Assembly: GCA_903954065.1 (NCBI GenBank)
Contig: CAJBME010000301.1
Location: 25,555-89,554 of the forward strand
Length of the DNA stretch: 64,000 nt
Source of the DNA: an uncultured bacterium
GTDB lineage: Bacteria > Verrucomicrobiota > Verrucomicrobiia > Verrucomicrobiales > V1-33
Reading direction: 5' to 3'
The notes beneath the pieces are model-generated. The model was not told the origin of the DNA and made no database searches. It saw only the letters and a list, made by a program, of their open reading frames with translations. A program made the translations under genes and the position numbers. Within the stretch, counting starts at the first letter, position 1. Every line of letters starts with the position of its first letter. Shown piece after piece: positions 8,348-20,737 of this stretch.

Positions 8348-9043
8348 TTACAGACTGTCCAGCAGGTCGAGGATTTCTTCGCGGATGGCTTCGGGTGTTG
8401 GGTCGTCGAGGGTACGGGCGACCAGCGAGGTCAGCTGGGTGCGAAAATCGCGGCGCAAGCGAAAGACGGCGGTGCGGAGAGCGCCTTCTGATTTGCCGGT
8501 GGTCTGAGACAGGCGCGCGTAGGATTCGTCATCATCAGTCGGTCCATCGGGGGCCAGAAACGGACGAAGATGGTCAAATAATTCCCCGCGATGGGTGGCG
8601 GCGTAGGCGGAAGCGGTGGTTTCGAGGGCCCGGTGGATGGTGGCCAGTGCCCATCCCTTCTTAAACGCTTGATCAGGTGGAGGTTCTGCACTCTCCATCA
8701 ACTCCATGTCCTCATTCACCAGGGTGCTGCCCTTGGGAAGCCGGTCCCGGCGCCACTCGCTGACAAGATACCGCCGTAAAATCACGAAAAAATAACCGCG
8801 CAGCCGCCCGCGGTCGCGGTCTGCCGTGGCAAAAAGATTGCGCTCAATGAGGTGTTCGAAAAACCCCTGTGTCAAATCTTGGGATTGCTCAATTGTACAA
8901 CCCAGACGACGGACGTGTTGATACACGGGTTCCCAATAAATTCGGGCCAGTTCTTCGCGGGCCAGACGCATCTCCCCGGAGTTGCCATGACCGGCTCTCC
9001 AGACGACACTCCACCGGGTTGGCTGATTCAGCTGAGGATCCAT
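8348..9043 (-). CDS. ECF-type sigma-70 family factor
   Basis: This 231-residue sigma factor has a region 2-like segment (about 20-95: CTIEQSQDLTQGFFEHLIER, then GYFFVILRRYLVSEWRRDR). A C-terminal region 4-like helix-turn-helix lies around 165-215 (YARLSQTTGKSEGALRTAVF). The ATG at 9043 (MDPQLNQPTRWSVV) was chosen over an upstream in-frame opening at 9094, because sigma factors of this group often begin near the TRWSVV-type motif. It lies 75 nt after two receptor-like Ser/Thr kinase genes on the same strand. Such sigma/kinase pairing is known from planctomycetes and related bacteria. Control by kinase phosphorylation is inferred. Confidence 0.88.
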   Translation of the reverse strand: MDPQLNQPTRWSVVWRAGHGNSGEMRLAREELARIYWEPVYQHVRRLGCTIEQSQDLTQGFFEHLIERNLFATADRDRGRLRGYFFVILRRYLVSEWRRDRLPKGSTLVNEDMELMESAEPPPDQAFKKGWALATIHRALETTASAYAATHRGELFDHLRPFLAPDGPTDDDESYARLSQTTGKSEGALRTAVFRLRRDFRTQLTSLVARTLDDPTPEAIREEILDLLDSL

Positions 9044-9118
9044 GAGGGATGCCGCGATCGGCGCTAAGGCTAGAAAAAATGCCTTCTCCTGCAAGCGATT
9101 ATCACGGTGCCACGCCGA

Positions 9119-12346
<3,228 letters not shown>

Positions 12347-12359
12347 GGGGGGCACGATT

Positions 12360-15300
12360 TCAAGGAACGCGGACGGCCATTTTAGTTGATCCGTCGGGCA
12401 GGGTGAGGGTCACCCGGTCCGGATCAGCTGTGGTCGTGATGAGAGCTTCTTGTCTTCCATAATCCATGGAGAGCAACGCTTTGCCGGCCGCTGCTTCCAT
12501 GATGATCCACCGGTCGCCCGGATGGGCCGACGGCCCGATGACACCGCGCGGCTGCAAGGAAAAACTCCGCCCGTCCTCCGCCTTCCAGCTTCCGAGCAGC
12601 TTGGATTTGAGGGCCAGTAGCAAAGCGGCCTCCTCGGGGGCGCCCCATTCCATGAGAATCGGCAGGCCGCGCTGCAGGTCCCGTTCGGTAAACCATCGTT
12701 CTTCGCCGGATTTGAAGACGAGCTGGCTGCCTGGTAAACCGGTGCGCCGTTCGCGGGGCGACCCCTGGGTCCACGGCTCGCCGGTCACCCAATGCCACGA
12801 ATCCTGCCGGGATGTTCGCCAGCCACCCAGATGAGCGCGCTCGATCGGATTGGTCTGCGGGATGACGGAGCTGCGCACAAAGGCCTCCTCCTCCGCGTCA
12901 GCCAATGTCGCGAGATACCCGCCCCAGCTGACCGCCAGATTTCTGGCTTCCGAACGGGTGTATTCTCCGGGGAGAAAATAAAACCACCGGCCTTTCCATT
13001 CAATACTGCCCGGAGGAGGCCCCACGGCCCCTGCTTTCATCCACGGCCCCAAATTCAAGTTCTGCCATTCCGTCCATTGCTGGGTGCGCCGGATCAGTAG
13101 CTCTCGCCAGGACGAGTCAAACCACCGCTCCGAAGCCAGCTTTTCTAATAGACCGGAAAGCGTCTTCAACGCGGCATCCAGCTCGCCATTCATGGCTAGC
13201 TCGTCAGCCTCCCTGAAAGGCATCGTCGAGGCTGTAATCATCCTCGCTTGCCGTAATGATGCCGCTCCAGCAACAAGGTCCACCGCGTCAGACTCGAGAC
13301 GTACCGTGTCGATAACCGCCCCATCGAGAAAGTTTAAGGTCTCGAGAAGACTGTCTGTGGCAGTAAAATTTTCCAGTCCGGGAAAGTCGCGCAGCGCGGT
13401 GTCCGGTTCTCCTTGTTGCCCGTGCCAGTGCAGCAAGGTCAGCCGCCGTTGATCGAGCAGCGGGCGCAGTGAGGGTGGTTTCACCGGCGACTGGGCATTA
13501 AAAAGCGCATTCTGGCCGACCACGAGAATGCGCAACGGGCATTCCGCCAATGGATCGAGTGAAACCACTGGTCCGTCGAGGACGGCCCAGATGACCGGTT
13601 GTCCAGCGAGTGGGCTCAGGTCCAGCGGGACCTCAGGGGAGGCGTTGAAAGTGACGATGCCATGACCGCGGAGCGGCTCGATGGATCGGATATCCGGTCT
13701 TCGGCTGATATCGACGTAGGTGTTTTCGGGGGATACGAGAACATGAACCCGCGGGCGCCGGTCTGTGCCTCCGCCCCACGCGTCAGCCACGGCCTGGAGG
13801 CGGGCTGAGCGATCGAGCAGCAGGGGAGTTTTTTCATCGAGCACGATGCGGAATCCCCGGCCGGTGTGCCCGTTGTTGTGGGGTGATGTTAAGGGGCGCG
13901 GGTAGGCGGTGGTTTTCGTTTCTTGTCCGCGGGTGGAAGAGGCCTGCACGGTGCGTTTGTGCGGATCTTCTTGCGATCGTTCGATGGTCCATTCTTCGAG
14001 GCGCGAGCCAGGTGCGCCGGGGGTGGTGGGCGGGATGTTTCGCAAGCCGAAGGACCATTCGCTTTTTCCGGGCAGGCGGTATTCCTGGCCTGGTTTCAAG
14101 GTGCCGGTGGCCCGGGCTTTGCGGGTCATCCATTCGCAGAAATCGTGAGCATCTTCCCAGCTGACGCAGGTGACGGGTTCGCTGTCTATGGCCGGCTGCC
14201 CCGGCATTTCCCAATTGAGAATCGTGCCCAATGGATCACCGACTCGTTCCTCCCATTGTGCGGGTGAGGCGATCCGGCCGGTTTCGACCACGAATTGGCG
14301 GTATTGTCCGACGGTGGTTTCGAATTCGGCCATTGAGACCCACGGGCTTTGGGTCAGTGGTCGCAGGACATGACCGAGGAATGTCCGGTGGATGGTTTCG
14401 TTCGGTCCGGTGGCGGCAGCGGCCGGGGCGGCGGCGGGCCCGGACATTCGGGGTGGGAGTCGGTTGGTGACGGCATAGACGGCGGCCACCGATCCGGCGA
14501 CGGCGAGGATGGCGGCGGCGGTGCGGGTCGCGGGGTGAGCCCAGAGGCCGGCGCGGCCGTGGCGCGGGCAGGCGAGAATCTCTTTTCGCAGCGCTTCGGC
14601 CGACGGGGTTCGCTCTTCCGGGTCGTTAGCCAGGGCATGGCGTACCACTTTGTCGATGGTCGGGCTGACGCCGGCGACCGCGGAAGGATGGGAGAAGGCG
14701 CCGCGGGGCAGGGACCCGGTCAACAGCTGGTAAAGCAGGACCCCGGCGCCGTAAAGGTCCACGCGGTAGTCGCCCGCTAGACCGTCGCGTTGTTCGGGGG
14801 CCATGTAATCGTAGGTCCCCATCAGCTGTCCGGTCTGGGTCATCAGGACCACGCTTTCGCGCGGAGTGGCGCCGGGTAGCGAGGACCGAGCCAATCCGAA
14901 ATCCGCCAGTTTGACGGCGCCATCGCTGGTCAGCAGGACATTGGCGGGTTTGAGGTCGCGATGAACCAGTGACTGGCTGTGCGCATAACTCAGGGCCTGG
15001 CAGAGCTGGTCCATGATGTGCACGGTTCTGGGCCACGGCACAACTGGCTGGTTTCGTTTGCGGTCTACCGAGGCCCGCGCTTCCTGAATCAGATCAGCGA
15101 GGTTGGTGCCCTCGATGTATTCCATGATCAGGTAGAGGTGGCCCTGATCACTTTCGCCCAATCCATACAGCCGGACGATGTGCGCATGCTCGAGCTTGGC
15201 GAGAATCCATGCTTCCCGTTCAAATCGCTGGCGAAAATCCGGTTTCCGCCCGAGTTCGGGCGGCAGGAGTTTGATGGCTACCCGTCGACCCAGCCGCGTT

Positions 15301-15545
15301 TCGGTGGCCAGATACACGGCACCCATGCCACCCCGGCCGAGCATTTTTTCGACAGTATAGCCGACGAGCAAATGATTCAGCTCCTCCGGAGTGGGCGCCT
15401 CCCATTCAAAGCCGAGGCTCGGCTGGCCGGTTTCCTCGAAAATTCCCGCCACCAACCGTCGGGCGTCGAGGCCGGCCAGCAACGGCTGGCGGACGGCCGT
15501 GGGCGGACGGTTGGAGTCGTGGGAAGGAGGTGTGATTTCGGCCAT
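12360..15545 (-). CDS. Transmembrane Ser/Thr kinase with SUMF1- and lectin-like ectodomain (paralogue A)
   Basis: This 1061-residue tandem paralogue has the same domain order. The kinase domain (about 55-320) carries GRGGMGAVYLA, VAIKLLPPELG, HRDLKPANVLL and DFGLARS. A membrane helix (about 343-365) is followed by a SUMF1-like domain (about 385-585, with VSWEDAHDFCEWMTRK and a GRGFRIV ending), a leucine-rich-like region and a C-type-lectin-like segment (IEWKGRWFYFLP to DSWHWVTGEPW). The SUMF1 part shows no sign of catalysis and may act as a ligand-binding fold. The downstream kinase starts about 13 nt after its stop, so translation is probably coupled. The stimulus and targets are unknown. 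Confidence 0.9.
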   Translation of the reverse strand: MAEITPPSHDSNRPPTAVRQPLLAGLDARRLVAGIFEETGQPSLGFEWEAPTPEELNHLLVGYTVEKMLGRGGMGAVYLATETRLGRRVAIKLLPPELGRKPDFRQRFEREAWILAKLEHAHIVRLYGLGESDQGHLYLIMEYIEGTNLADLIQEARASVDRKRNQPVVPWPRTVHIMDQLCQALSYAHSQSLVHRDLKPANVLLTSDGAVKLADFGLARSSLPGATPRESVVLMTQTGQLMGTYDYMAPEQRDGLAGDYRVDLYGAGVLLYQLLTGSLPRGAFSHPSAVAGVSPTIDKVVRHALANDPEERTPSAEALRKEILACPRHGRAGLWAHPATRTAAAILAVAGSVAAVYAVTNRLPPRMSGPAAAPAAAATGPNETIHRTFLGHVLRPLTQSPWVSMAEFETTVGQYRQFVVETGRIASPAQWEERVGDPLGTILNWEMPGQPAIDSEPVTCVSWEDAHDFCEWMTRKARATGTLKPGQEYRLPGKSEWSFGLRNIPPTTPGAPGSRLEEWTIERSQEDPHKRTVQASSTRGQETKTTAYPRPLTSPHNNGHTGRGFRIVLDEKTPLLLDRSARLQAVADAWGGGTDRRPRVHVLVSPENTYVDISRRPDIRSIEPLRGHGIVTFNASPEVPLDLSPLAGQPVIWAVLDGPVVSLDPLAECPLRILVVGQNALFNAQSPVKPPSLRPLLDQRRLTLLHWHGQQGEPDTALRDFPGLENFTATDSLLETLNFLDGAVIDTVRLESDAVDLVAGAASLRQARMITASTMPFREADELAMNGELDAALKTLSGLLEKLASERWFDSSWRELLIRRTQQWTEWQNLNLGPWMKAGAVGPPPGSIEWKGRWFYFLPGEYTRSEARNLAVSWGGYLATLADAEEEAFVRSSVIPQTNPIERAHLGGWRTSRQDSWHWVTGEPWTQGSPRERRTGLPGSQLVFKSGEERWFTERDLQRGLPILMEWGAPEEAALLLALKSKLLGSWKAEDGRSFSLQPRGVIGPSAHPGDRWIIMEAAAGKALLSMDYGRQEALITTTADPDRVTLTLPDGSTKMAVRVP

Positions 15546-15569
15546 GCGGAACGAAGGATCGGAGCTGGG

Positions 15570-16634
15570 TCATGGCTGACGCCGCACCCGTGCGTAGAAA
15601 CTAGGTGTTCCGGCGGGTGGAGCGGGGACTTTAAAGCGCGCGCTTAATTCACCGGGCTGACCGGTGTGGCGGCTGGTTTCGTGGGCGGTCCACGTCAGCA
15701 TGTCGGTCGAGACTTCCACGATGTCGGTGCGGCCCGGGGACGGCCGCCAGACCATTTCAAATCCATCCGGGCCCGGGGCTGGCAGCGGACTGAGGAGCTC
15801 GAGCGGACCGCTCCATGGCAGGACGTCAGCCCAGCCGGCTCCGACCCGGATTTCATCGACCAGCCAGCTGGCGGCCGGTGATGCCCCCAGCAGCGCGCCG
15901 GCGCCAATGCGCATGCCGGTGAGCTCGGCCCATTCCGCAAAATCACTGGCTTCCGCGCCCGCGGTGTTCGCCGACGTGAACGACAGGCCGTCGGCTTCCG
16001 CCGGGACGGTCCCGAGGGGCGGGTTGATCCAGAAGGTGTATCGCTCGACTTCACTCCCGAGATGATTGAGCTCGATTCTGCCCAGCAGCAGCGACGTCTG
16101 GCTGGTGGGAACGGCGCTCAGGGCCACCCGGCGGCCGTTGTTGGAAGCCCGGTTGTAAAGTGACCAACCTGATGGGTTTTCGCTCGACGACGTCCCGAGG
16201 GCAAAAGCTTCTTCTTCGTCTTTGTTGCTGTCAGGTGGCTGGACGACGTCATCCGGCACCATGAACGCGAGATTAATGAAACGGCGAGCATCTCCCGCTG
16301 TTTGCTGCCCGAGCAAGGAAACCCACAACGCCGGTCCCTGATGACTCGAGAGATCGAGCGGAGTCCGATGCCGGACTTCCTTTTCTTCTTCTGAGGTGTC
16401 GACCAGCACTTTGGCTCCGGCCGTGAGTAGCTCTCGGCTCTCCGAATCCCGATAGGACAGGCTGCCTGCGACCACATCCGCGTCCGACCCGGGGAAACGA
16501 ACAGTCGCCCACAGGGGCGCTGCCGTCAGCGCATCTTCCCCAAGATCATAATCAAATGGTTCGTAAAAATACGGTTGAGCCCCCGCCATCAAAGTGGACG
16601 CTACCAGTGTAGGCAGAAATATGGATAAATTCAT
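15570..16634 (-). CDS. Secreted beta-sandwich-like protein of unknown function
   Basis: The ATG at 16634 gives 354 residues starting MNLSIFLPTLVASTLMAG, a signal peptide ending near AQP. The mature part has the pattern of a concanavalin/LamG-like domain (FYEPFDYDLGED, LWVSLLGQQ, WLVDEIRVG). Residues ~300-354 (DIVEVSTDMLTWTAHE to FYARVRR) form a C-terminal module also seen on four other secreted proteins in this window. It is the first gene before the kinase pair, 24 nt upstream of kinase A, so it may be co-regulated with or sensed by them. No enzymatic motif was found. Confidence 0.75.
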   Translation of the reverse strand: MNLSIFLPTLVASTLMAGAQPYFYEPFDYDLGEDALTAAPLWATVRFPGSDADVVAGSLSYRDSESRELLTAGAKVLVDTSEEEKEVRHRTPLDLSSHQGPALWVSLLGQQTAGDARRFINLAFMVPDDVVQPPDSNKDEEEAFALGTSSSENPSGWSLYNRASNNGRRVALSAVPTSQTSLLLGRIELNHLGSEVERYTFWINPPLGTVPAEADGLSFTSANTAGAEASDFAEWAELTGMRIGAGALLGASPAASWLVDEIRVGAGWADVLPWSGPLELLSPLPAPGPDGFEMVWRPSPGRTDIVEVSTDMLTWTAHETSRHTGQPGELSARFKVPAPPAGTPSFYARVRRQP

Positions 16635-16642
16635 TGTGTGGT

Positions 16643-16681
16643 GTGACACGCTTTATAGCTAATCCATAATAATCGTGTCAC
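16643..16681 (-). promoter_or_regulatory. Candidate promoter with inverted repeat for the kinase operon
   Basis: GTGACACG (16643-16650) and CGTGTCAC (16674-16681) are a perfect 8-bp inverted repeat. On the minus strand, GTGACA (16681-16676) and TATAAA (16657-16652) are spaced by 18 nt as a possible -35/-10 pair, 18 nt from the -10 to the ATG at 16634. The repeat arms overlap the presumed -35 and the transcription start, a plausible operator position. This is inference only. Confidence 0.35.
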
Positions 16682-16724
16682 GAGTAAAAATTACCGCCTG
16701 CTTGGAATTCATGTTCGGTCTAGA

Positions 16725-17702
16725 ATGAACAGCATGAACGATGCCGTTTCGCCGCCTCCACCTCCGCCCGAGCCTCCGTCCGGGTTGCCATCTGAGCTTT
16801 CGCCTCATTCCGAGCTGCCGCCTGGGCTGACTCCTCCCGCCCCGCCCACCTTTCCACCCGCCCCGCCCGCCTTTCCACCCGTCCTGCCCGAGTTGCCACC
16901 CGCTCCGCCTGAGTTGCCACCCGCTCCGCCTGAGTTGCCACCCGCTCCGCCTGAGTCGCCGGTGCCGGCTTTTATTCCGTCGCCGGCGGGTGAATCGCAA
17001 TTTGTTACGGAGGCTGGGATACCCCGTTCTTGGAAGTATCTTGGGCTGGGGTGTGCCCTAGTGGTGGTGGCGGGGTGTGTGGTGGGAGCGTTGGGAGTTG
17101 GGTGGGGGGTGGGCAAAGTGGGTAGTGTCATTTCCCAAGTGAAGGCGAATCCCGAGAAGTTTACGGCGGAAATGATGGTCAAGGCGGATCCGACTCTGGA
17201 ATTGATTACTTCGAATGAGGCCGCTGGCGAGATAACATTTCGTAACACGCAGAGTGGCGAGATTGTCACATTGAGTTATGCAGAGGCGGCCCAAGGCTCA
17301 GGCCTGCTGAGTGGCGTTGGTTCGCAGGCTGATACCACGGCCTTGACCGCGGCGGCATCGACGGCTGCCGCGGCGCTGCCTGATTGGTTTCCCTTGATGG
17401 ACGGGCTGACGCTCAGTCCGGCGGTGATCCGATCGTCGACGGCGGCGCATGACTCCATTCGGCTGAGCGGCACGACGACCGCTACGACGGAGGAGGTGGT
17501 GACTTTTTTCAATGACGAGCTTGATGCGCGCGGTTTCACGGTGAGCCGCCAGTCGCAACGGGCCGATGGGTCGACGATGGAGCTGGTGGAAGCCAGTGAA
17601 GCCTCCATGGGGCGTCACGTCACCATCACGGTTTCTCGTCCGGAGGCCACCGCTCCGGCCATGATCATTTTGACGATCGAGGAACCACCCGCCTCCCGCT
17701 GA
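16725..17702 (+). CDS. Proline-rich single-pass membrane protein
   Basis: This 325-residue protein begins with a ~90-residue Pro-rich cytoplasmic region containing tandem repeats of the type PELPPAP. A transmembrane helix follows (about 108-130, LGLGCALVVVAGCVVGALGVG), then a C-terminal domain (about 140-325). In the C-terminal domain, AALPDWFPLMDGLTLSP and VVTFFNDELDARGFTV suggest a small alpha/beta domain. ATG at 16734 is an alternative start. The Pro-rich part resembles low-complexity linkers that bind GYF or SH3-like domains, and a GYF protein is encoded at 906-1529; any link is speculative. It is divergent from the kinase operon. No family was recognised. Confidence 0.75.
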   Translation: MNSMNDAVSPPPPPPEPPSGLPSELSPHSELPPGLTPPAPPTFPPAPPAFPPVLPELPPAPPELPPAPPELPPAPPESPVPAFIPSPAGESQFVTEAGIPRSWKYLGLGCALVVVAGCVVGALGVGWGVGKVGSVISQVKANPEKFTAEMMVKADPTLELITSNEAAGEITFRNTQSGEIVTLSYAEAAQGSGLLSGVGSQADTTALTAAASTAAAALPDWFPLMDGLTLSPAVIRSSTAAHDSIRLSGTTTATTEEVVTFFNDELDARGFTVSRQSQRADGSTMELVEASEASMGRHVTITVSRPEATAPAMIILTIEEPPASR

Positions 17703-17798
17703 TCCGGCGAAAAAACTCGCTTTGGGTGCGGTGAGGTGCGATGCGCGTCTCGCTGCCACGGACGGCGGCGGGGCTGCGCCGCGGCTGGGGGCGGCGGC

Positions 17799-18596
17799 TC
17801 AGTTAGTGGCCACCTTGGCCAGCAGGCCGCGGGCACGCACGGTGGACAGGGTCCAGTGATAGAATAGTCCGGCCAGCAGCAGGCACACGGCATTGAGGAG
17901 GGCGGCCCAGGCAAAGTGTGACCAGGAAAACCCGGCTCCTGCCATGACGCCGCGCATACCTTCGAAGACGTGGGTGCTGGGAAGGGCGAGGGCGATCCAT
18001 TGCAGCCAGCCAGGCATGATGGAGACTGGATAATACACGGCGGTCAGCGGCTGGATGAGGAAGGGCACGGCCCAGGCGAGGCTTTCGGCGGCCTGTCCAA
18101 AACGCATGATGAGGGCGGTGGCAAAGATGCCGATGGCCCAGCCGAAAAGGAGCAAGGATCCGAAGAATGGTACCAAGGACGGCCCGATATCGAGTAAGTT
18201 GAAACTGAAGAATATCCACGATAGCGCCCACAGGATGAGCACGGTGATGGCGATGCGCACGAGGCCCACGCCAAAGGCGGAAGCTAGGTATTCAATCGGG
18301 CGCACGGGGGCTACGAAAATATTGAGCAAATTTCGGGTCCAGACGTCCTCCAAAAACGAGATGGCCACGCCCTGTTGCGACCGAAACATAACGTCCCAGA
18401 AAATCACACCACCCAACATCCACGTAAATGGACCCGCCTCGGCCACACCCATTCTGCCTTCGAGATAACGGGTGAGAAACCCCCAGGTGACCAACTCCAT
18501 TGTGGGCCAGAAAATAACCTCGGCGAGGCGAACCCAGTTCCGCGTGTACAGGAACAGGTAACGGCAGACCAGGGCGAAAACGATGCGGAAGTTCAT
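17799..18596 (-). CDS. ABC-2-type transporter permease
   Basis: This 265-residue integral membrane protein has about six hydrophobic helices and fits the ABC-2 permease pattern (YLFLYTRNWVRLAEVIFWP, VMFRSQQG, PLTAVYYPVSIMPGWLQWIA, ALPSTHVFEGMRGVM). The ATG at 18596 (MNFRIVFALVCRY) starts just before the first helix. A longer opening to 18656 overlaps the ATPase gene and was rejected. It follows the ATPase gene by 28 nt and would form the membrane part of a half-size exporter dimer. The substrate cannot be predicted: drug, polysaccharide and lipid exporters share this form. Confidence 0.88.
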   Translation of the reverse strand: MNFRIVFALVCRYLFLYTRNWVRLAEVIFWPTMELVTWGFLTRYLEGRMGVAEAGPFTWMLGGVIFWDVMFRSQQGVAISFLEDVWTRNLLNIFVAPVRPIEYLASAFGVGLVRIAITVLILWALSWIFFSFNLLDIGPSLVPFFGSLLLFGWAIGIFATALIMRFGQAAESLAWAVPFLIQPLTAVYYPVSIMPGWLQWIALALPSTHVFEGMRGVMAGAGFSWSHFAWAALLNAVCLLLAGLFYHWTLSTVRARGLLAKVATN

Positions 18597-18624
18597 GCGT
18601 GGATCGACTCTCTCAGCGGTGGGT

Positions 18625-19392
18625 TTACTTCGCGGTTTTGGCGGCGCCAAAGACATCGCCGGCTTCGCTGCGGGCGATTTGGATAAAAACGTCTTCGAGG
18701 GACTCCTGCTGGAAAAGCGTCATGACGGCCGTCGGGGTGCCTTCGGCGACGACTCGACCTTTATGAATGAAAAGCAGGCGGTCACAGACCTCCTCGATGT
18801 CCCGCATATTATGCGAAGTATAGATGATGGCGGTGCGCTGGGCTTGCTGGCGGCTGCGCACAAATTTCCGCACTTTGTCTGAGATGTCGGGATCGAGGCT
18901 GGCGGTGGGTTCGTCCAGCAGGAGGAGTTCGGGATCGTTGAGGAACGCTTTGCACAACTGGACGCGGGTGGCTTCTCCAGCCGACAATTGTCCGGTGACG
19001 CGGGACCGGAGGTGGGGGATTTCCAGCAGTTCCAGCAGTTCCGTGATTTTTGCCTTATGATTTTTGACGCCGTAAATTTGGGCAAACGTCCACAAATTTT
19101 GGCCGACGGTCAGGTTGCCGGGCAGCGAGACGTAGGCGGAGGCGAAGTTGCAGCGTTTGAGGATGTCCACTCGGTTGGGCATGAGTTCCTGGCCGAAGAC
19201 GCGCAGGGTGCCGCGGGTGGGGGTGGTCAGTCCGAGCAGGATATTCAGGGCGGTGGTTTTGCCTGCGCCGTTCACGCCCAGCAGTCCGAGAATCTCGTTG
19301 GGCCGGAGCGTGAGCGAGAGGTCCTCCAGCGCCACGGTGGCACCGAAGGCCTTATGGAGGTGCATCGCTTCGATGACGGGGGCGTCTTTCAT
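18625..19392 (-). CDS. ABC transporter ATP-binding protein
   Basis: This 255-residue ATPase powers the downstream ABC-2 permease. Walker A is GVNGAGKT, Walker B is LLLLDEPTASLDPD, and the switch His lies in IYTSHNMRD. The signature reads LSAGE rather than the usual LSGGQ, a mild variation. FASAYVSLPGNLTVGQN occupies the Q-loop region, with no clear Gln. Length and start (MKDAPVIEAMHLHKAFG) are normal for this family. The two genes make a minimal exporter unit. Confidence 0.93.
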   Translation of the reverse strand: MKDAPVIEAMHLHKAFGATVALEDLSLTLRPNEILGLLGVNGAGKTTALNILLGLTTPTRGTLRVFGQELMPNRVDILKRCNFASAYVSLPGNLTVGQNLWTFAQIYGVKNHKAKITELLELLEIPHLRSRVTGQLSAGEATRVQLCKAFLNDPELLLLDEPTASLDPDISDKVRKFVRSRQQAQRTAIIYTSHNMRDIEEVCDRLLFIHKGRVVAEGTPTAVMTLFQQESLEDVFIQIARSEAGDVFGAAKTAK

Positions 19393-19462
19393 CAGGGGAG
19401 CCGGACCTACGAGGGCGCTCCGGGGTTTTTCAACTGCGAATGAGGGAAAGCGCAGGTTGATT

Positions 19463-20437
19463 TTAGCGGAAGAAGGCGGTGAGACCGACGCCTACGACGG
19501 CTAGGGCGGTGCCGAGGCGGGCGCGTGGCGAGATGGTTTCGTTTTCGATCCACCGGGCCATCGGAATGATCATGAGTGGGGCGGTGGCGGTGATGGCGAC
19601 CACGAGTGCGCTGCTGTGGAGCACTTGCAGCGCCCATTGCATGGCGCTGACGCCGATGACCGGGCCGCACAGCGCACTGCCGACCAGCCACAGCGGCAGG
19701 TGCCGGCGGTGGCGGCCGGTGCGCGGCAGCCGCGGTTCTAAGGGCGGGTGCGAGCCGTCTGCGGAGCTGAGCGCGGCGGCGACCGGGTCGTGGCCGCTTG
19801 GTCGGCGGTTTCGTTCGCGCCGGGCCTCGAGGAAGCGCACGAGGCCAAAAGCGAGCAGGGCGACGGCCATGCCACCGGCGACCCGTTGCGCCGTCTGGGC
19901 GATCGGGGGAACGGCGAATCCCTCCTGCGCGGCTTGGGCTTGAGCGATCCGGCTCAGCACTGCGCCAAACCCCTGACCCCACCCGGCAATGACCGCAAAA
20001 ACCAAACCTCGTCCCCAGGGCAGCGGCTCGCCCGGCCTGTGCAGGGCCAGACTGAGCCCGGCCAGAATGACCGTGATGCCGCCCGCCAACTCCCAGCGCA
20101 GTGGCGAATGCAACAACCACCAGTCGCCCCACGCCCCAAAGAGGACGCCGAAACTCATCATGATAAGGACCGTCAGACGGGCGCCCAGATGAGGGTAGGC
20201 CAGAAAGAGCGCCACATCGCCCAGGCCAAATCCAACGACCCCGCTCAAGACATACCATCCCACCGTTTCGTCACGAATGGACCCCGGAAACCAAACCAGA
20301 GTCATCAGCCACAATAAAAGAGTGGCCGGCACAAGCCGCCAAAAGTTGGCCGAGATGCCGCCCAGCAGTAGGCTGAGCCGCCGTCCGCAAATCGCGGAAC
20401 AGGCGAAAAAAAAGGTAGCCAGCAGAGCGGGAATCAT
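19463..20437 (-). CDS. EamA/DMT-family transporter
   Basis: This 324-residue membrane protein has about ten hydrophobic helices in two halves, typical of drug/metabolite transporters. Around 215-245 lies a long charged loop between the halves (RRERNRRPSGHDP to GRHRRH). The C-terminal half shows the EamA-like segment QVLHSSALVVAITATAPLM. It starts at ATG 20437 and ends 70 nt before the ABC ATPase gene, so co-transcription is possible. The substrate is unknown. Confidence 0.82.
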   Translation of the reverse strand: MIPALLATFFFACSAICGRRLSLLLGGISANFWRLVPATLLLWLMTLVWFPGSIRDETVGWYVLSGVVGFGLGDVALFLAYPHLGARLTVLIMMSFGVLFGAWGDWWLLHSPLRWELAGGITVILAGLSLALHRPGEPLPWGRGLVFAVIAGWGQGFGAVLSRIAQAQAAQEGFAVPPIAQTAQRVAGGMAVALLAFGLVRFLEARRERNRRPSGHDPVAAALSSADGSHPPLEPRLPRTGRHRRHLPLWLVGSALCGPVIGVSAMQWALQVLHSSALVVAITATAPLMIIPMARWIENETISPRARLGTALAVVGVGLTAFFR

Positions 20438-20737
20438 GGGGTGTGCACGGGCGTATCAGTGAGACGGCGGTGGCCAGCGGGCGCCGCACCCGCGTCCGGA
20501 GGGAAGCGGGTGGCGAGCGGCGAGCCGTTTCATGAGCCGGACCTTTGATCATCCGTGTTGGGCCAGACATCCAGCGATGATATCAATTCTTTGCTGGGTA
20601 TTTCGAGCGCGCCTCGCGGTGGCGCCTGGCGGTGGCGGCGCAACGAAACCGGCACATGGAAGCTATGGCAGGGTGGGTGGGTGTCGCGATAGCATCGGGT
20701 TCGACCCAGCTGGCAGACAATTCTTTAGCATCCTGGT
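20438..20737. other. Divergent intergenic region
   Basis: These 300 nt lie between the divergent EamA and glycosyltransferase genes. No RNA gene or clear promoter was recognised. GGGTGGGTGTCGCGAT at about 20675-20690 resembles the right arm of the palindromic repeat family, but too weakly to call a copy. Confidence 0.4.

Noticed and set aside
20675..20690. Additional palindromic-repeat copy
   Set aside because: Only a short GGGTGGGTGTCGCGAT match exists, without a left arm; the similarity is too weak.
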